Assembly (NCBI RefSeq): GCF_001641085.1
Contig: NZ_LXIE01000001.1
Location: forward strand, 434,001 to 498,000
Length of the DNA stretch: 64,000 nucleotides
Direction of reading: 5' to 3'
Origin: Aequorivita soesokkakensis
Lineage (GTDB): Bacteria; Bacteroidota; Bacteroidia; Flavobacteriales; Flavobacteriaceae
The translations under genes and the position numbers were made by a program. Shown in pieces: positions 15,417-23,872 of this stretch. Under the pieces are notes generated by a model. It was given only the letters and a program-made list of their open reading frames with translations. It ran no database searches and was not told the origin of the DNA. How positions within the stretch are numbered: position 1 is the first letter of the stretch; each line of letters opens with the position of its first letter.

Positions 15417-18400
15417 TTAATTTGTTGTCGTCCCATTGTTGGTTTCGGCTAAAACTGTGAAATACTTTCTTATAAATGTTTCAATGTCTGATTGACCTGA
15501 ACTCCAAACGGTAGAACTAACCCTAAACCGTATGTTTTGGTCTTCAATATTTACAGATATTCCGTCTTGTCCATTGTTTAGATTGTTTTTTTTGATTTCA
15601 ACGTCATTGAAGTCACTAAATACAGTGTCAATTTTATGACCAATGTTACTTATTACTTTTGCATTTATTCTAAGATATTCAATGTCTGGTTCTGTTCCGT
15701 CTAATGGCACAACTACTAAAGAATAATTGTCTTTTTGTTCAGTTGCTGTTTTTGCTTGCAATGGCGTCATAGAAGCGTGTTCCTTGCCTGTCGCCTTTAA
15801 TTCAACAAGCCAATTGTTTATTCTAAATACTTCTCGTTGATTTTCGTTATTAACTAAATCTGATGATTCTTCAGTTAGTATATAATCACTTCCAAATGGT
15901 TCTCTCTCAATATTTATAATGACTCCACTTTTTTTAAGTTGCTCAATATATTCTTTAAATAAATCTTCAATTAGTTTCCCGATTTTTTGGTTACGGTTAA
16001 TGAGTTTTCGCTCATTTAATCTTTTTTCATATTCCTTTCTTATGTTGGGGTCATTAAATATTTCTTGAACAAGTTCTGGGTCAGCATCACTTGTAATCAT
16101 ATTCGTAATAGCCTTGTCCCAACTTAATCTAAGTTCGTCTGTTGGGAGTGTGTTTCTAATTAGGTCAGATACACCCACACCAAGTTTGTTTAAGAAATTT
16201 TGTTTCCTTGAACCACGAATAGTTTTTACTAAAGTTTCATCTCCTTTAAGTATCTCCGAAAGATTCTTGGAGGACGGAGTTTCACTTACAAATTTCGTTT
16301 CAGAACCTTCACTTTCGGTTTTTACATTTACCCAATTGAGACGCTTAGCACGATATACCCAAAAACACGTTCTAAAGTGTATAGGATTTTCTAATCCTTC
16401 GATTGTTACTTCTTGAATATCTGAATCAAATAAGGTGTCTTTTTCTACAGCTTCGGATAGAAGAAATTTAAATCTTTCTAAACTTGACTTTTGTGTTGTG
16501 TTTCTCCCGTAAATATGTCCGTCTGTTGCGGTTAAATAGGCAAAGTCGGAATAGGTGATTTTAAATTTATATTTGAGTTGCCCTTCTGCATCTCTTAACA
16601 CACTAAGGTCAGATTCTTTGATAATTAAATGTTCTAATAATTTTATCGTTGCTGTTTCAGTTTTGGTTACTAAAGGACTTATGTGAATAAATCCGCTCTC
16701 ATTTAAAAAGTTGTAGTCTGCTTCATTCAAATATTGATTATATATTTCATTTAGGCAGTCTTTGTCCCTAACTAAGCTTGAATACAAAGGAAAGTTTACT
16801 TCAAAATATGGCTTTGGAGTAAGTAAAAGGTGTTCGAATTTAGGAAAATGGTCATAAATAAAACTTTCGTCAATCTTTTTACTTGCACCTGTTAGTATCT
16901 TCAAATCTTTGATTATTTCTTTATGGTCTTTTAATATTAACCATTTTAAAAACCTTGCATTACACTCCTGATTGGATGACTTAATGAAGTCAGTTTCATC
17001 AAGCTCGTTCAATTCGGCTTTTAAATCATTAATGGCATTTTGTATTGTGTAATTTTCAACTCCATTGATTTGCAAAAAATTTATTTCTCTTGAAAATAGT
17101 TTGTCAGAAAAATTCAATTGTATTAAGTCGGAAATTGAAATCAATTCATCATCATTGCATTTATCCCAATAAATGCCGTCTGCACCCCTAAACTTATTTC
17201 TTTGATTTAGACAGATTTTTATGTCTAATGGGAAATGTCCTTTTATCTTAATTATTAGGGAGTAGAGATTATTCAACCAAGATTTTTTATCTGCTGTAAT
17301 AGAACTTTCTAATTCTTTAAGTGATTCTTTTTTTTCAATGAATTTGATTAATTCATTTACTCCCCAAACGAATTTTAAGTCATAGGTTTTTTCAATATCG
17401 GGTTTAAGTTGTGTAATACTCTCTGATATATGAACCCATTTTAACAATTCTGATGATAGTGGAACTTTAATATCAATAATTTCCGATAATAGCTCCCAAA
17501 GTTCTTTTGTGGTGTTTTCTTTTTCAGTGAAAGGAATTGTAAATTCATTTAGAGATGTGAATTTGTTATCAGCCCCGTGGTAATTAATAATTTCTTTTGC
17601 GGCAAGTAAATTAATCGTTGAGGATTTAATAGTTGTAAGCCATTCTTGGTCGACCCATTTGAGGTCTTTGGAAATCTTGAAATCAAACAATTCGTAGATA
17701 CCAATTATTTTTTTGGTTTTAAATAATTCTGCGAATGCCTGTAAGCTATCAGATAATGCTTTACTAATTATTTCTTTATTGTTTGATTCGTTTCCGCCTT
17801 CTGTTGCTTTTTTTAAATAAATTCCATCACGTTCTACCCTTGGGTCAAACTGAGTTGAATTGATAATAATTGGTATTCCAATTTCTTCAGTTCCAATTAG
17901 TGGAAATGTGTAATATAGTCTTGGATAATTTTTTGTTAAAGGAAAAATCTCTTCACTGCCGTTCTTTTCTTGGGTTATTATACAAGCATCAAATTTTTCA
18001 TCTTTTTGAATGTAAGCTTTTAGACAGGTATTTACAGAACCATCAATCAGTGTTGTGATTTCCCATTCGTTAATTGAACCCAATTCGTAGGTTTTGATTA
18101 GGGTCTTTGAGAATGTCTTTGACAAACCGTTTTCAACTACAATAACTGATTCAATTTGCTCATTGAAAAGTTGAGTAATTGGGATTAATTCATCAAGACA
18201 TTGTAATCCAACTTTTGCTGTTAATTTTCCTTTCTCTCCTAAATTATAAGTGAATTTAGTTTGAAATTCATCTTCTTCTAAATAGCTTAATTCTCTAATT
18301 GATTCATCAAATTGTTTGTTTGATTCTTGCTGTAATTCATAGAAATGCTCATTGTTTGTTGCGTTTCTGTTTAATAAAAAATGAAAGCTACCTTGATTAT

Positions 18401-18776
18401 TTGTAAGTTGTCCCGTTATATAAACTTCTTTGGAAAGAAGATATGTTGTCATAAAACCTGTTCCAAACCTACCTGTCTTACCTTCTTTGTTGTTTTTTGA
18501 AGAGCCTTGTATGATTAAACTTAGAATGTCATCCAACTCGAATGGATTTCCTGTATGTGAAAATGAAATTTGATTTTCGGAAATTTCAATTTTTACTTTA
18601 AGATTTTGATTTTCTTCTACCGAGTCTTTTGCATTTTGAAGTAATTCCCAAAACCAACGCTTCTCATAATCTTCTCTTTCATTTTCTCTGGCAACAATAT
18701 CCCTGTAAACACTATCAGCGTGTCGGATTTCTGCAATCTCTTGTCGTCTTTGTTGTATTTGTTCTTTTTGAATCAT
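15417..18776 (-). CDS. Sacsin-like GHKL ATPase with DUF3883-like C-terminus, candidate defence protein
   Basis: This is a very large (1119-residue) single-gene cassette. The N-terminus shows a GHKL/Hsp90-type ATPase fold: W-E-L-L-Q-N-A-K-D-S near residue 43 (the Asn box of the ATP site) and G-R-F-G-T-G-F-M-T-T near 105, as in sacsin N-terminal domains. The long middle is not recognised. Near residues 985-1040, W-L-V-E-L-K-A-T-G followed by M-T-P-L-Q-A-K-T-A and Y-S-L-V-V-V-P-L resembles DUF3883, a PD-(D/E)xK-nuclease-like domain. Such fusions are often found in antiviral gene clusters, so a defence role is plausible but inferred. Cassette ends GTTGGCGGTA and TACCGCCAAC match over 10 bp. Confidence 0.8.
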   Translation of the reverse strand: MIQKEQIQQRRQEIAEIRHADSVYRDIVARENEREDYEKRWFWELLQNAKDSVEENQNLKVKIEISENQISFSHTGNPFELDDILSLIIQGSSKNNKEGKTGRFGTGFMTTYLLSKEVYITGQLTNNQGSFHFLLNRNATNNEHFYELQQESNKQFDESIRELSYLEEDEFQTKFTYNLGEKGKLTAKVGLQCLDELIPITQLFNEQIESVIVVENGLSKTFSKTLIKTYELGSINEWEITTLIDGSVNTCLKAYIQKDEKFDACIITQEKNGSEEIFPLTKNYPRLYYTFPLIGTEEIGIPIIINSTQFDPRVERDGIYLKKATEGGNESNNKEIISKALSDSLQAFAELFKTKKIIGIYELFDFKISKDLKWVDQEWLTTIKSSTINLLAAKEIINYHGADNKFTSLNEFTIPFTEKENTTKELWELLSEIIDIKVPLSSELLKWVHISESITQLKPDIEKTYDLKFVWGVNELIKFIEKKESLKELESSITADKKSWLNNLYSLIIKIKGHFPLDIKICLNQRNKFRGADGIYWDKCNDDELISISDLIQLNFSDKLFSREINFLQINGVENYTIQNAINDLKAELNELDETDFIKSSNQECNARFLKWLILKDHKEIIKDLKILTGASKKIDESFIYDHFPKFEHLLLTPKPYFEVNFPLYSSLVRDKDCLNEIYNQYLNEADYNFLNESGFIHISPLVTKTETATIKLLEHLIIKESDLSVLRDAEGQLKYKFKITYSDFAYLTATDGHIYGRNTTQKSSLERFKFLLSEAVEKDTLFDSDIQEVTIEGLENPIHFRTCFWVYRAKRLNWVNVKTESEGSETKFVSETPSSKNLSEILKGDETLVKTIRGSRKQNFLNKLGVGVSDLIRNTLPTDELRLSWDKAITNMITSDADPELVQEIFNDPNIRKEYEKRLNERKLINRNQKIGKLIEDLFKEYIEQLKKSGVIINIEREPFGSDYILTEESSDLVNNENQREVFRINNWLVELKATGKEHASMTPLQAKTATEQKDNYSLVVVPLDGTEPDIEYLRINAKVISNIGHKIDTVFSDFNDVEIKKNNLNNGQDGISVNIEDQNIRFRVSSTVWSSGQSDIETFIRKYFTVLAETNNGTTTN

Positions 18777-18827
18777 TGTCTGTCAAAATGAAATGATTGT
18801 TATTGTTTAGCAGGGTCTTGTTAGCAT

Positions 18828-18961
18828 TACCGCCAACGTTCTGGCTAAAGCTAGTGCGGTTTCTCGCAAGTTCCAAAAGAAACGAGATCGTCATCGTCAA
18901 CCGCGTTTGTGTCTGCCGAAGACGAAATGGCCGCATTAGTCTTTAGGTATTGTTGTGTGGC
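18828..18961 (-). repeat. attC-like element 5 (twin of element 12)
   Basis: The arms CTAAAGACTAATGCGG and CCGCACTAGCTTTAGCC pair on the minus strand. The body is the same as element 12 except for one base. The ends are GCCACACAAC and GTTGGCGGTA. Confidence 0.82.
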
Positions 18962-18986
18962 GTTTTTTTATTTCTTTCCTTTTTTG

Positions 18987-19256
18987 TCATTCGTAAAACT
19001 TTCCTGAATAGAGCAAGAGTGCAAAACTTTTCCAATCTAGATCTATGTCTTCATTGTCTTGTCCGTATGCGTGAATAGAGTCAAGAAAGTCAGGAATAGT
19101 TTCATTTTCCCAGCCGTTGAATCCACTTGAATACGGAGAAGTTGGATTTACCTTTTCTTTATTGTCTTCGTCTTCCTTGTCCTTTTTTAATGCTGCGACA
19201 AATTCAAAGAAAGTTTTTTTCGAGTTTACTTTTTCTAGTAATTCAGTTAGGTTCAT
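18987..19256 (-). CDS. Small acidic cassette protein, copy 1 of duplicated cassette
   Basis: This 89-residue acidic protein starts at ATG 19256 (M-N-L-T-E-L-L-E-K-V-N). A GTG seven codons upstream falls in the attC end and is less likely. It has a hydrophobic C-terminal segment (W-K-S-F-A-L-L-L-Y-S-G-K-F-Y-E) and a G-W-E-N-E-T-I-P-D-F-L-D-S-I core that resembles small immunity- or DUF7660-type proteins, but I cannot assign a family. The entire cassette, from attC body to gene start, recurs at 29569-30017 with 4 substitutions in 449 bp. One of these changes Phe to Val in G-F-N-G-W. Confidence 0.75.
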   Translation of the reverse strand: MNLTELLEKVNSKKTFFEFVAALKKDKEDEDNKEKVNPTSPYSSGFNGWENETIPDFLDSIHAYGQDNEDIDLDWKSFALLLYSGKFYE

Positions 19257-19272
19257 TTTGGTCTTTTCAAAT

Positions 19273-19407
19273 GCCACACAACGGTTTGTGTATGGCTTGT
19301 TGCGGGAAAATACGCAAATATTTTCCGCCCTAACCGAAAGATAGCAAATTGCAATGAATTCCGATTAGGAATTCAGCCGCAATGAGCTATACACGTTGTT
19401 ACCACAC
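19273..19407 (-). repeat. attC-like element 6
   Basis: The arms GTGTATAGCTCATTGCGG and CCGCAACAAGCCATACAC pair. The centre has complementary GAATTCCGATTAGGAATTC. The ends are GTGTGGTAAC and GTTGTGTGGC on the minus strand. Confidence 0.8.
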
Positions 19408-20040
19408 GTTTTTATTTATTCCCATTAATTTTTTCATTACCTCATTATAGCGATACAAAATTCGCATTTCACTTTGACTTGGGTCAAAAATATACTTGTA
19501 ATTCACATTGTATAATTCGGTAATTTCTTTAATTATTTTTGTCGATTCGTCCGTTCGCCAATCAATTCCGACTGCCAGAATTATACGTTTTCCATTTGCA
19601 AAATCCACATTCGCTTGATTCTCGCTGTATTTATTATAGAATTCAGGTTCAAGTTGAGAATCAAGTTTAATAGCTAATTTTTTGTCAGATATCCGAAGCT
19701 TTAAAGTGTCGTTAATTTCATTGAAGTCAAATTCAAATTGTCCGTTAAAGACTGGTGAATGTTCATTTACTATTATTCGAATAGAGTCCTTTAAGGTTGT
19801 CTTTAAAACAAAAACTCCACTTGAGTTAGTTTCGATTTCTTTGATACTATCTCTTTGGAATAATTTGATTTTACTCTTTCTTTTATTTAGATTTTTAGTG
19901 TATAGGTCGTCCTTATCCCGAAATAATACGAATTCTGTAGCTTTAGATTTGTAAAACTCAACCTTTCCGACAATTTCTTTTTGCGAGTAAAGACTTTGTT
20001 GGAAAATCAAAATGGTCAATATGAATAGCGTTTTTCTCAA
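19399..20040 (-). CDS. Secreted cassette protein of unknown function (213 aa)
   Basis: This is a 213-residue protein with a signal peptide (MRKTLFILTILIFQQSLYSQ). It then shows a beta-rich region reminiscent of carboxypeptidase-regulatory-like folds (K-V-E-F-Y-K-S-K-A, G-V-F-V-L-K-T-T-L-K-D-S-I-R-I) and a C-terminal alpha/beta part. No family is certain. The last codons read V-W-stop, where the stop TAA lies in the attC end GGTAAC. The cassette ends GTTACCACAC and GTGTGGTAAC are exact 10-bp complements. The start codon is 2 bp from the preceding attC boundary, so expression must come from upstream transcription or from within the attC. Confidence 0.7.
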   Translation of the reverse strand: MRKTLFILTILIFQQSLYSQKEIVGKVEFYKSKATEFVLFRDKDDLYTKNLNKRKSKIKLFQRDSIKEIETNSSGVFVLKTTLKDSIRIIVNEHSPVFNGQFEFDFNEINDTLKLRISDKKLAIKLDSQLEPEFYNKYSENQANVDFANGKRIILAVGIDWRTDESTKIIKEITELYNVNYKYIFDPSQSEMRILYRYNEVMKKLMGINKNVW

Positions 20041-20042
20041 AT

Positions 20043-20247
20043 GTGTGGTAACGGCTCTGTATAAGAACAGTAGGGCTGAAAATAGACAGTTACTATTCGG
20101 TTAAACACAAGCCGAATTTTTAAATTTTCCTTATTATCTTTTTTTCTCAATAAGCCAAATTTAAAAATTTGGCGACTTCGCAAATACGCCCGAACCTTTT
20201 GGTTTAGCAACTACTTGCCCTATTGTTTTTATACTTTGTTGCCAGCA
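20043..20247 (-). repeat. attC-like element 7 (long, 205 bp)
   Basis: The arms TATAAAAACAATAGGGC and GCCCTACTGTTCTTATAC pair. The interior contains a second palindrome AAATTTTTAAA-type around 20130-20170, which makes this the longest element of the array. The ends are TGCTGGCAAC and GTTACCACAC. Confidence 0.75.
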
Positions 20248-20921
20248 GTTTTTCTCGGTTCCCATTTCACTTCCAACGTATCCAATGCATCAACTGGAAA
20301 AATTTCCGCATAATCTTTTAAGCTACCAATCTTTATTACTTTAGGTTCCATTTTTTCGTTATACAAGACAATCCTGAATTCGTTTTGATATTCAAATTCT
20401 TTCATTTTGTGAAATAAAGTTATATCTCCATTTATTTTATCTTTTTCGTAATATTCAACTTGTCTGGTGCTGAAATCCATTTTTATTTTTTCAAGTTCAT
20501 CACAAACTTTATTTATGAATTTTCCAACATCTTTTATCAATACAAAATGAGTTCCGAATTCCCGTACTCTTTTGTCAACTTTAAAATCCTCAACTCCAAT
20601 TATGTCTTTTGGTCTTATGCAATAAATAGAATAAAGATTACCTTTTATATCGCTTAAAAACTCTCGTAAATGGAATTTGGTAGGATTTATTGGAATTTGC
20701 TTTCCAGTTTCAGGAATTGTAATAGTTACTTTAAGATACTCGTATTCGTGGTAATTTGTAATTTTGGTAGTTCCCTCATATTTATCTCCGCGTAATCCTT
20801 GCTCTTCAAGTCTTTGAAAATAATCAATCGTATTAAAATAAACAGTTCCATTTTCAATAAAATCGGTCATATTTTTTTCGCTACCGAATTTTAAAAAGAA
20901 TAGTGGTTGGTCTTCTGTCAT
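20229..20921 (-). CDS. Cassette protein of unknown function (230 aa)
   Basis: This is a soluble 230-residue protein that I cannot name. Its N-terminal region (F-F-L-K-F-G-S-E-K-N-M-T-D-F-I-E-N-G and Y-F-N-T-I-D-Y-F-Q) is like small proteins often found in variable regions that read L-K-F-G...N-G-x-I-Y-F-N. E-F-G-T-H-F-V-L-I and E-F-E-Y-Q-N-E-F-R-I-V-L follow. It may be related to DUF2971-type proteins, but that is only an impression. The frame passes through the attC end (A-G-N in GCTGGCAAC) and stops inside the attC arm. Cassette ends GTTGCCAGCA and TGCTGGCAAC match over 10 bp. Confidence 0.7.
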   Translation of the reverse strand: MTEDQPLFFLKFGSEKNMTDFIENGTVYFNTIDYFQRLEEQGLRGDKYEGTTKITNYHEYEYLKVTITIPETGKQIPINPTKFHLREFLSDIKGNLYSIYCIRPKDIIGVEDFKVDKRVREFGTHFVLIKDVGKFINKVCDELEKIKMDFSTRQVEYYEKDKINGDITLFHKMKEFEYQNEFRIVLYNEKMEPKVIKIGSLKDYAEIFPVDALDTLEVKWEPRKTAGNKV

Positions 20922-20937
20922 TTGTTTATTATCAAAT

Positions 20938-21073
20938 TGCTGGCAACGTTAGGGCTATGGTTTGCTGCGTCGGTTAAGCACTAATTTAGCAAATAAACAC
21001 CAACATTCACGTTTGCGTGGTTTTTCCGAAGGAAAAACTGCCAAGCAGTGAACTATAGCCGATGTTGCCCACA
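20938..21073 (-). repeat. attC-like element 8
   Basis: The arms GGCTATAGTTCACTGC and GCAGCAAACCATAGCC pair with three mismatches and equal length, without the extra base seen in elements 1 and 2. The ends are TGTGGGCAAC and GTTGCCAGCA. Confidence 0.8.
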
Positions 21074-21078
21074 GTATT

Positions 21079-21534
21079 TTAATCATATTTATTAAAAATT
21101 ACATTTCCAATTTTCTCTGTTTTCCAATATTTTATTTGTTCTATTTCCGCTTCATTGAGCAATATTAAATTTTCAGTTTTCAGAGGTTGATTTAGAAATT
21201 CAGTTTTTAATTCTGTTAAATCGTCAAGTAATACATCGGTTATATTGGTTGGTAAATTATAGAAGTCAACAGTTGTCCAGTCCGACATACTTTTTATTCC
21301 ACAGAAGATTGGATAAGCAGAGTTTATTCCGATTAAATGTGAGCCAGTTTTGTCATTTAATGAAATCAGATAAAAATTATTGTCCTCTTTTGGTTCAGTC
21401 AGTTTAATATTCCAAAATTCATTATGGTTTTCAAAATTTTCAATTAGTTTTTCTATCAATAATTTATCGATTTCAGGAACTCTCTTTTGTCCGATTTTCC
21501 AAAATCCTGTTATTCCGTTCGGCAGTTTTTCCAT
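21079..21534 (-). CDS. Cassette protein of unknown function (151 aa)
   Basis: This 151-residue protein has no signal peptide. It has many aromatic and Asn residues (F-W-N-I-K-L-T-E-P-K-E-D-N-N-F-Y) and a pattern of alternating strands ending in a helix, and could be an immunity-type protein of the SMI1 kind, but the resemblance is weak. It occupies one cassette with ends GTTGCCCACA (21064) and TGTGGGCAAC (21537) exactly complementary. Its stop codon lies just before the attC element, 6 bp away. Function not recognised. Confidence 0.65.
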   Translation of the reverse strand: MEKLPNGITGFWKIGQKRVPEIDKLLIEKLIENFENHNEFWNIKLTEPKEDNNFYLISLNDKTGSHLIGINSAYPIFCGIKSMSDWTTVDFYNLPTNITDVLLDDLTELKTEFLNQPLKTENLILLNEAEIEQIKYWKTEKIGNVIFNKYD

Positions 21535-21536
21535 AT

Positions 21537-21673
21537 TGTGGGCAACGGTCTTGTGTATGAATAGTAGCGGATTTAAAATACCTTCTTTTCGGTTTATGAC
21601 TTAACTTTAAAGATAAAAAACTAACTTTGATTAAGCACTAAAACCGCTATTATTTATACACGTTGTTGTGTTT
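21537..21673 (-). repeat. attC-like element 9
   Basis: The arms GTGTATAAATAATAGCGG and CCGCTACTATTCATACAC pair closely on the minus strand. It is similar in arms and loop to element 11. The ends are AAACACAAC and GTTGCCCACA. Confidence 0.8.
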
Positions 21674-21697
21674 TCGTACTTTTTTCCGTTCAGTTTG

Positions 21698-21787
21698 TAG
21701 CGTTGGCAAAGACATACTCTTTTGCAATTTTGGGCTTCTGTGTTGGCTGTTGCGAATTGCAAATGTGTATGGCTTTTAGCGTTGGCT
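21698..21787. repeat. Cassette-tail repeat A, copy 1
   Basis: A roughly 90-bp segment with AGCGTTGG at both ends and an inner inverted repeat (TTTGCAATT with AATTGCAAA). A close copy is at 26222-26312. Both sit between the last stop codon and the attC-like element of a multi-gene cassette. Confidence 0.75.
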
Positions 21788-21789
21788 TT

Positions 21790-23046
21790 TTACACGAAAT
21801 CCAATGGTTCAAAGTCAATATCTTCATTTGAGGCAGAATCGTAAATTTTGAATATTCCTTCTTCTAACCAAACAACTTTAATATTTTCTGCTGTACAAAA
21901 TTCAATTAAACTGACTTGTGGTTTTTGAGAGTAGACCAAGAACTCTTTAATGTCCTCGTATTCCATTTGTCGGTTTACGATTGAAAACTTATAGTATTTA
22001 AGCTGTCCAACTCCTTTAATAGTCTGTTTTTCTTGGTCAGACATTGAGCTTAAAATAGTTTTAATTTCAAAAACTAAAGCTGTTTCTTCAATTGTCGACA
22101 AACAATCAAACTTTCCTTCATAAAGTTCAAATGCTCTTTCTTCGCAGAACAGTCCAAGTTGTCTTACGATTTCTTGATGTTCTGCCAAACGTTGCTGACG
22201 AATTCTAATTGATTCTGTGTAATCTATACTAACTGTAGAAATTGTATTAAAAATTGGGTCAACCGCAATTGTACCTGAAGTTACAGGTCTATATTGTGAA
22301 TAGGGAACTCCTTCTGGATTTGTTGCATCAGATGGTATTTCTGTGGAAATTTCATCTTCTGTAATAACTATTCGACCAATTGGAAAAGCATTGTTTCCTC
22401 TACGTGCAATATCTCCTAATTGCTCTGCAATTCCGGGAAGAATTTTAACAGCATTTCTACCCATCGATTCAGAAGTTCCTGTGGATTCAAGAATTTCTTC
22501 TAATGATAACTCTGATAGGGCAATAATTCTTTCGTATTCTTCAATTGAATCATTTTCAGCTTCGAGAGCAAGCATTAATTTTTTTGTCTCTATTCCTGGT
22601 TTCTCTTGAACAAGTTTTAATAAAATTCTATAGGGATGACTTATCTCTCCATCTGTTCCTTCCAAACCTAATTGTAAAAATGAATTTTTCCATAATTCTC
22701 TTTTTATCTCTTCATTTGGTGATGCAAGTAACTGTATCGCTTGTGAACTTAAGCTTCCAGATTTATTCTCGAAAACAGTTAAAAATCCAAGAAGTTCAAA
22801 TAGTCGTCTAATGTCTCTTGCAACCGTTAAGTAACCTCGATTTGCTTTTGGTTTTTCTTCTTCCAAAGCAAGAAATTCGTCAACTGATAAAGTTTTATCT
22901 CGATATGTGTAGATTAAGTTTCTTGTTAAGAGTTCCCCAAAATTTTCATCTTTTAGAGCTGTTTCCTCATCTATTAGCTGTTTTATAGCTAATAAGGCAT
23001 TAAATATTTTGGTAAGGTCATTAAATTGATGAGGAAAGTTTTTCAT
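21790..23046 (-). CDS. Putative type II restriction endonuclease (PD-(D/E)xK)
   Basis: This 418-residue protein closes a four-gene restriction-modification cassette. The N-terminal two thirds are helical, with a winged-helix feel (Y-L-T-V-A-R-D-I-R-R-L-F-E-L-L-G). Near residues 310-345, F-D-C-L, then A-L-V-F-E-I-K-T, then Q-L-K-Y-Y-K-F fit the D...E-x-K...Q pattern of PD-(D/E)xK nucleases. It follows two DNA methyltransferase genes by 13 bp. Two methylases with one nuclease suggest an asymmetric recognition site with each strand methylated separately. The target sequence cannot be deduced. I do not recognise a named homologue, so the nuclease call depends on the motif and on context. Confidence 0.75.
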   Translation of the reverse strand: MKNFPHQFNDLTKIFNALLAIKQLIDEETALKDENFGELLTRNLIYTYRDKTLSVDEFLALEEEKPKANRGYLTVARDIRRLFELLGFLTVFENKSGSLSSQAIQLLASPNEEIKRELWKNSFLQLGLEGTDGEISHPYRILLKLVQEKPGIETKKLMLALEAENDSIEEYERIIALSELSLEEILESTGTSESMGRNAVKILPGIAEQLGDIARRGNNAFPIGRIVITEDEISTEIPSDATNPEGVPYSQYRPVTSGTIAVDPIFNTISTVSIDYTESIRIRQQRLAEHQEIVRQLGLFCEERAFELYEGKFDCLSTIEETALVFEIKTILSSMSDQEKQTIKGVGQLKYYKFSIVNRQMEYEDIKEFLVYSQKPQVSLIEFCTAENIKVVWLEEGIFKIYDSASNEDIDFEPLDFV

Positions 23047-23059
23047 TGATTAGCAGAAA

Positions 23060-23872
23060 TTAAATTTCTGCTAATATACCATTTGTGTTAATTTTTATCT
23101 CAATTTGATTATTGACATTTAATTCTTTTAATCGATTATTAGCGATTTTAATGTAATCTCTATTTTTCTCGAAAGCGATAAAATTTCTGTTGTTCTTTAC
23201 AGCACTAACGCATTCACTCCCAGAACCACCAAAAGGAATTAGAACTAAATCATTTTCATTTGAGAAGTGTTTAATTATTCTATCGCATATTGCCAATGGT
23301 TTTTGAGTTGGATGGTCAACTTTCTCGTTAGCAAATCTTTTACCTGCTAAAACAGGAATGTTCCATACATCTCCAGCGTGTTTACCATCTGGATGTGGTG
23401 TCCAAACTTTTCCGTTTTTGGTTATCTTATTTTTTAATCTTTCTGTGCTTTTATATGGTTCTCTTATTTGATGATAAGTGTAATCATCAGTTTTTGAAAA
23501 CCAAAGTATAGGTTCGTAATTTGCCGAAGGCGAATTTTTATAACCTGAAAAACTGTTTTCATAATGCCAAATTATTTGCCTTCTGTACTTTAAATCCTTT
23601 TGATAAAGATAAACGTGAAGATGACATAAATAATGGTGTATACCATAAATGAAAATTGAACCTGTTGGCTTTAATTTTGTAATTGCAACATCAAGCCACT
23701 TTTTTGACCATTTTATCCATCCATCTACATCATCCCAATTATCAGAAGAATTTCCAAAATCTTTGTTTAAATTGTATGGTGGGTCAGCTATGATTAAATC
23801 AATAGAATCATTTTCTAATTTCTGCATTTGCTTAATACAGTCTCCGTAATATATTTTATTTGTCTCAATCAT
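23060..23872 (-). CDS. DNA methyltransferase 2 of the R-M cassette (DPPY type)
   Basis: This is a 270-residue amino-methyltransferase acting on adenine N6 or cytosine N4. Motif IV D-P-P-Y-N is at about residue 35 in I-I-A-D-P-P-Y-N-L. The later cofactor motif reads L-I-P-F-G-G-S-G-S-E near 215, a variant of D-P-F-x-G-S-G with Ile replacing Asp. The order (IV before I) is that of beta-class enzymes. H-P-T-Q-K-P before the cofactor motif is typical. The gene overlaps the upstream methyltransferase by 8 bp, implying coupled translation. The degenerate motif I deserves a check but is still compatible with activity. Confidence 0.9.
   Translation of the reverse strand: MIETNKIYYGDCIKQMQKLENDSIDLIIADPPYNLNKDFGNSSDNWDDVDGWIKWSKKWLDVAITKLKPTGSIFIYGIHHYLCHLHVYLYQKDLKYRRQIIWHYENSFSGYKNSPSANYEPILWFSKTDDYTYHQIREPYKSTERLKNKITKNGKVWTPHPDGKHAGDVWNIPVLAGKRFANEKVDHPTQKPLAICDRIIKHFSNENDLVLIPFGGSGSECVSAVKNNRNFIAFEKNRDYIKIANNRLKELNVNNQIEIKINTNGILAEI

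Noticed and set aside
18715-18936. A 73-residue frame over element 5, and its twin 29435-29671 over element 12
   Set aside because: Both lie on the attC-like arms and keep their frames only because the two elements are copies. There is no start context and no protein-like composition.
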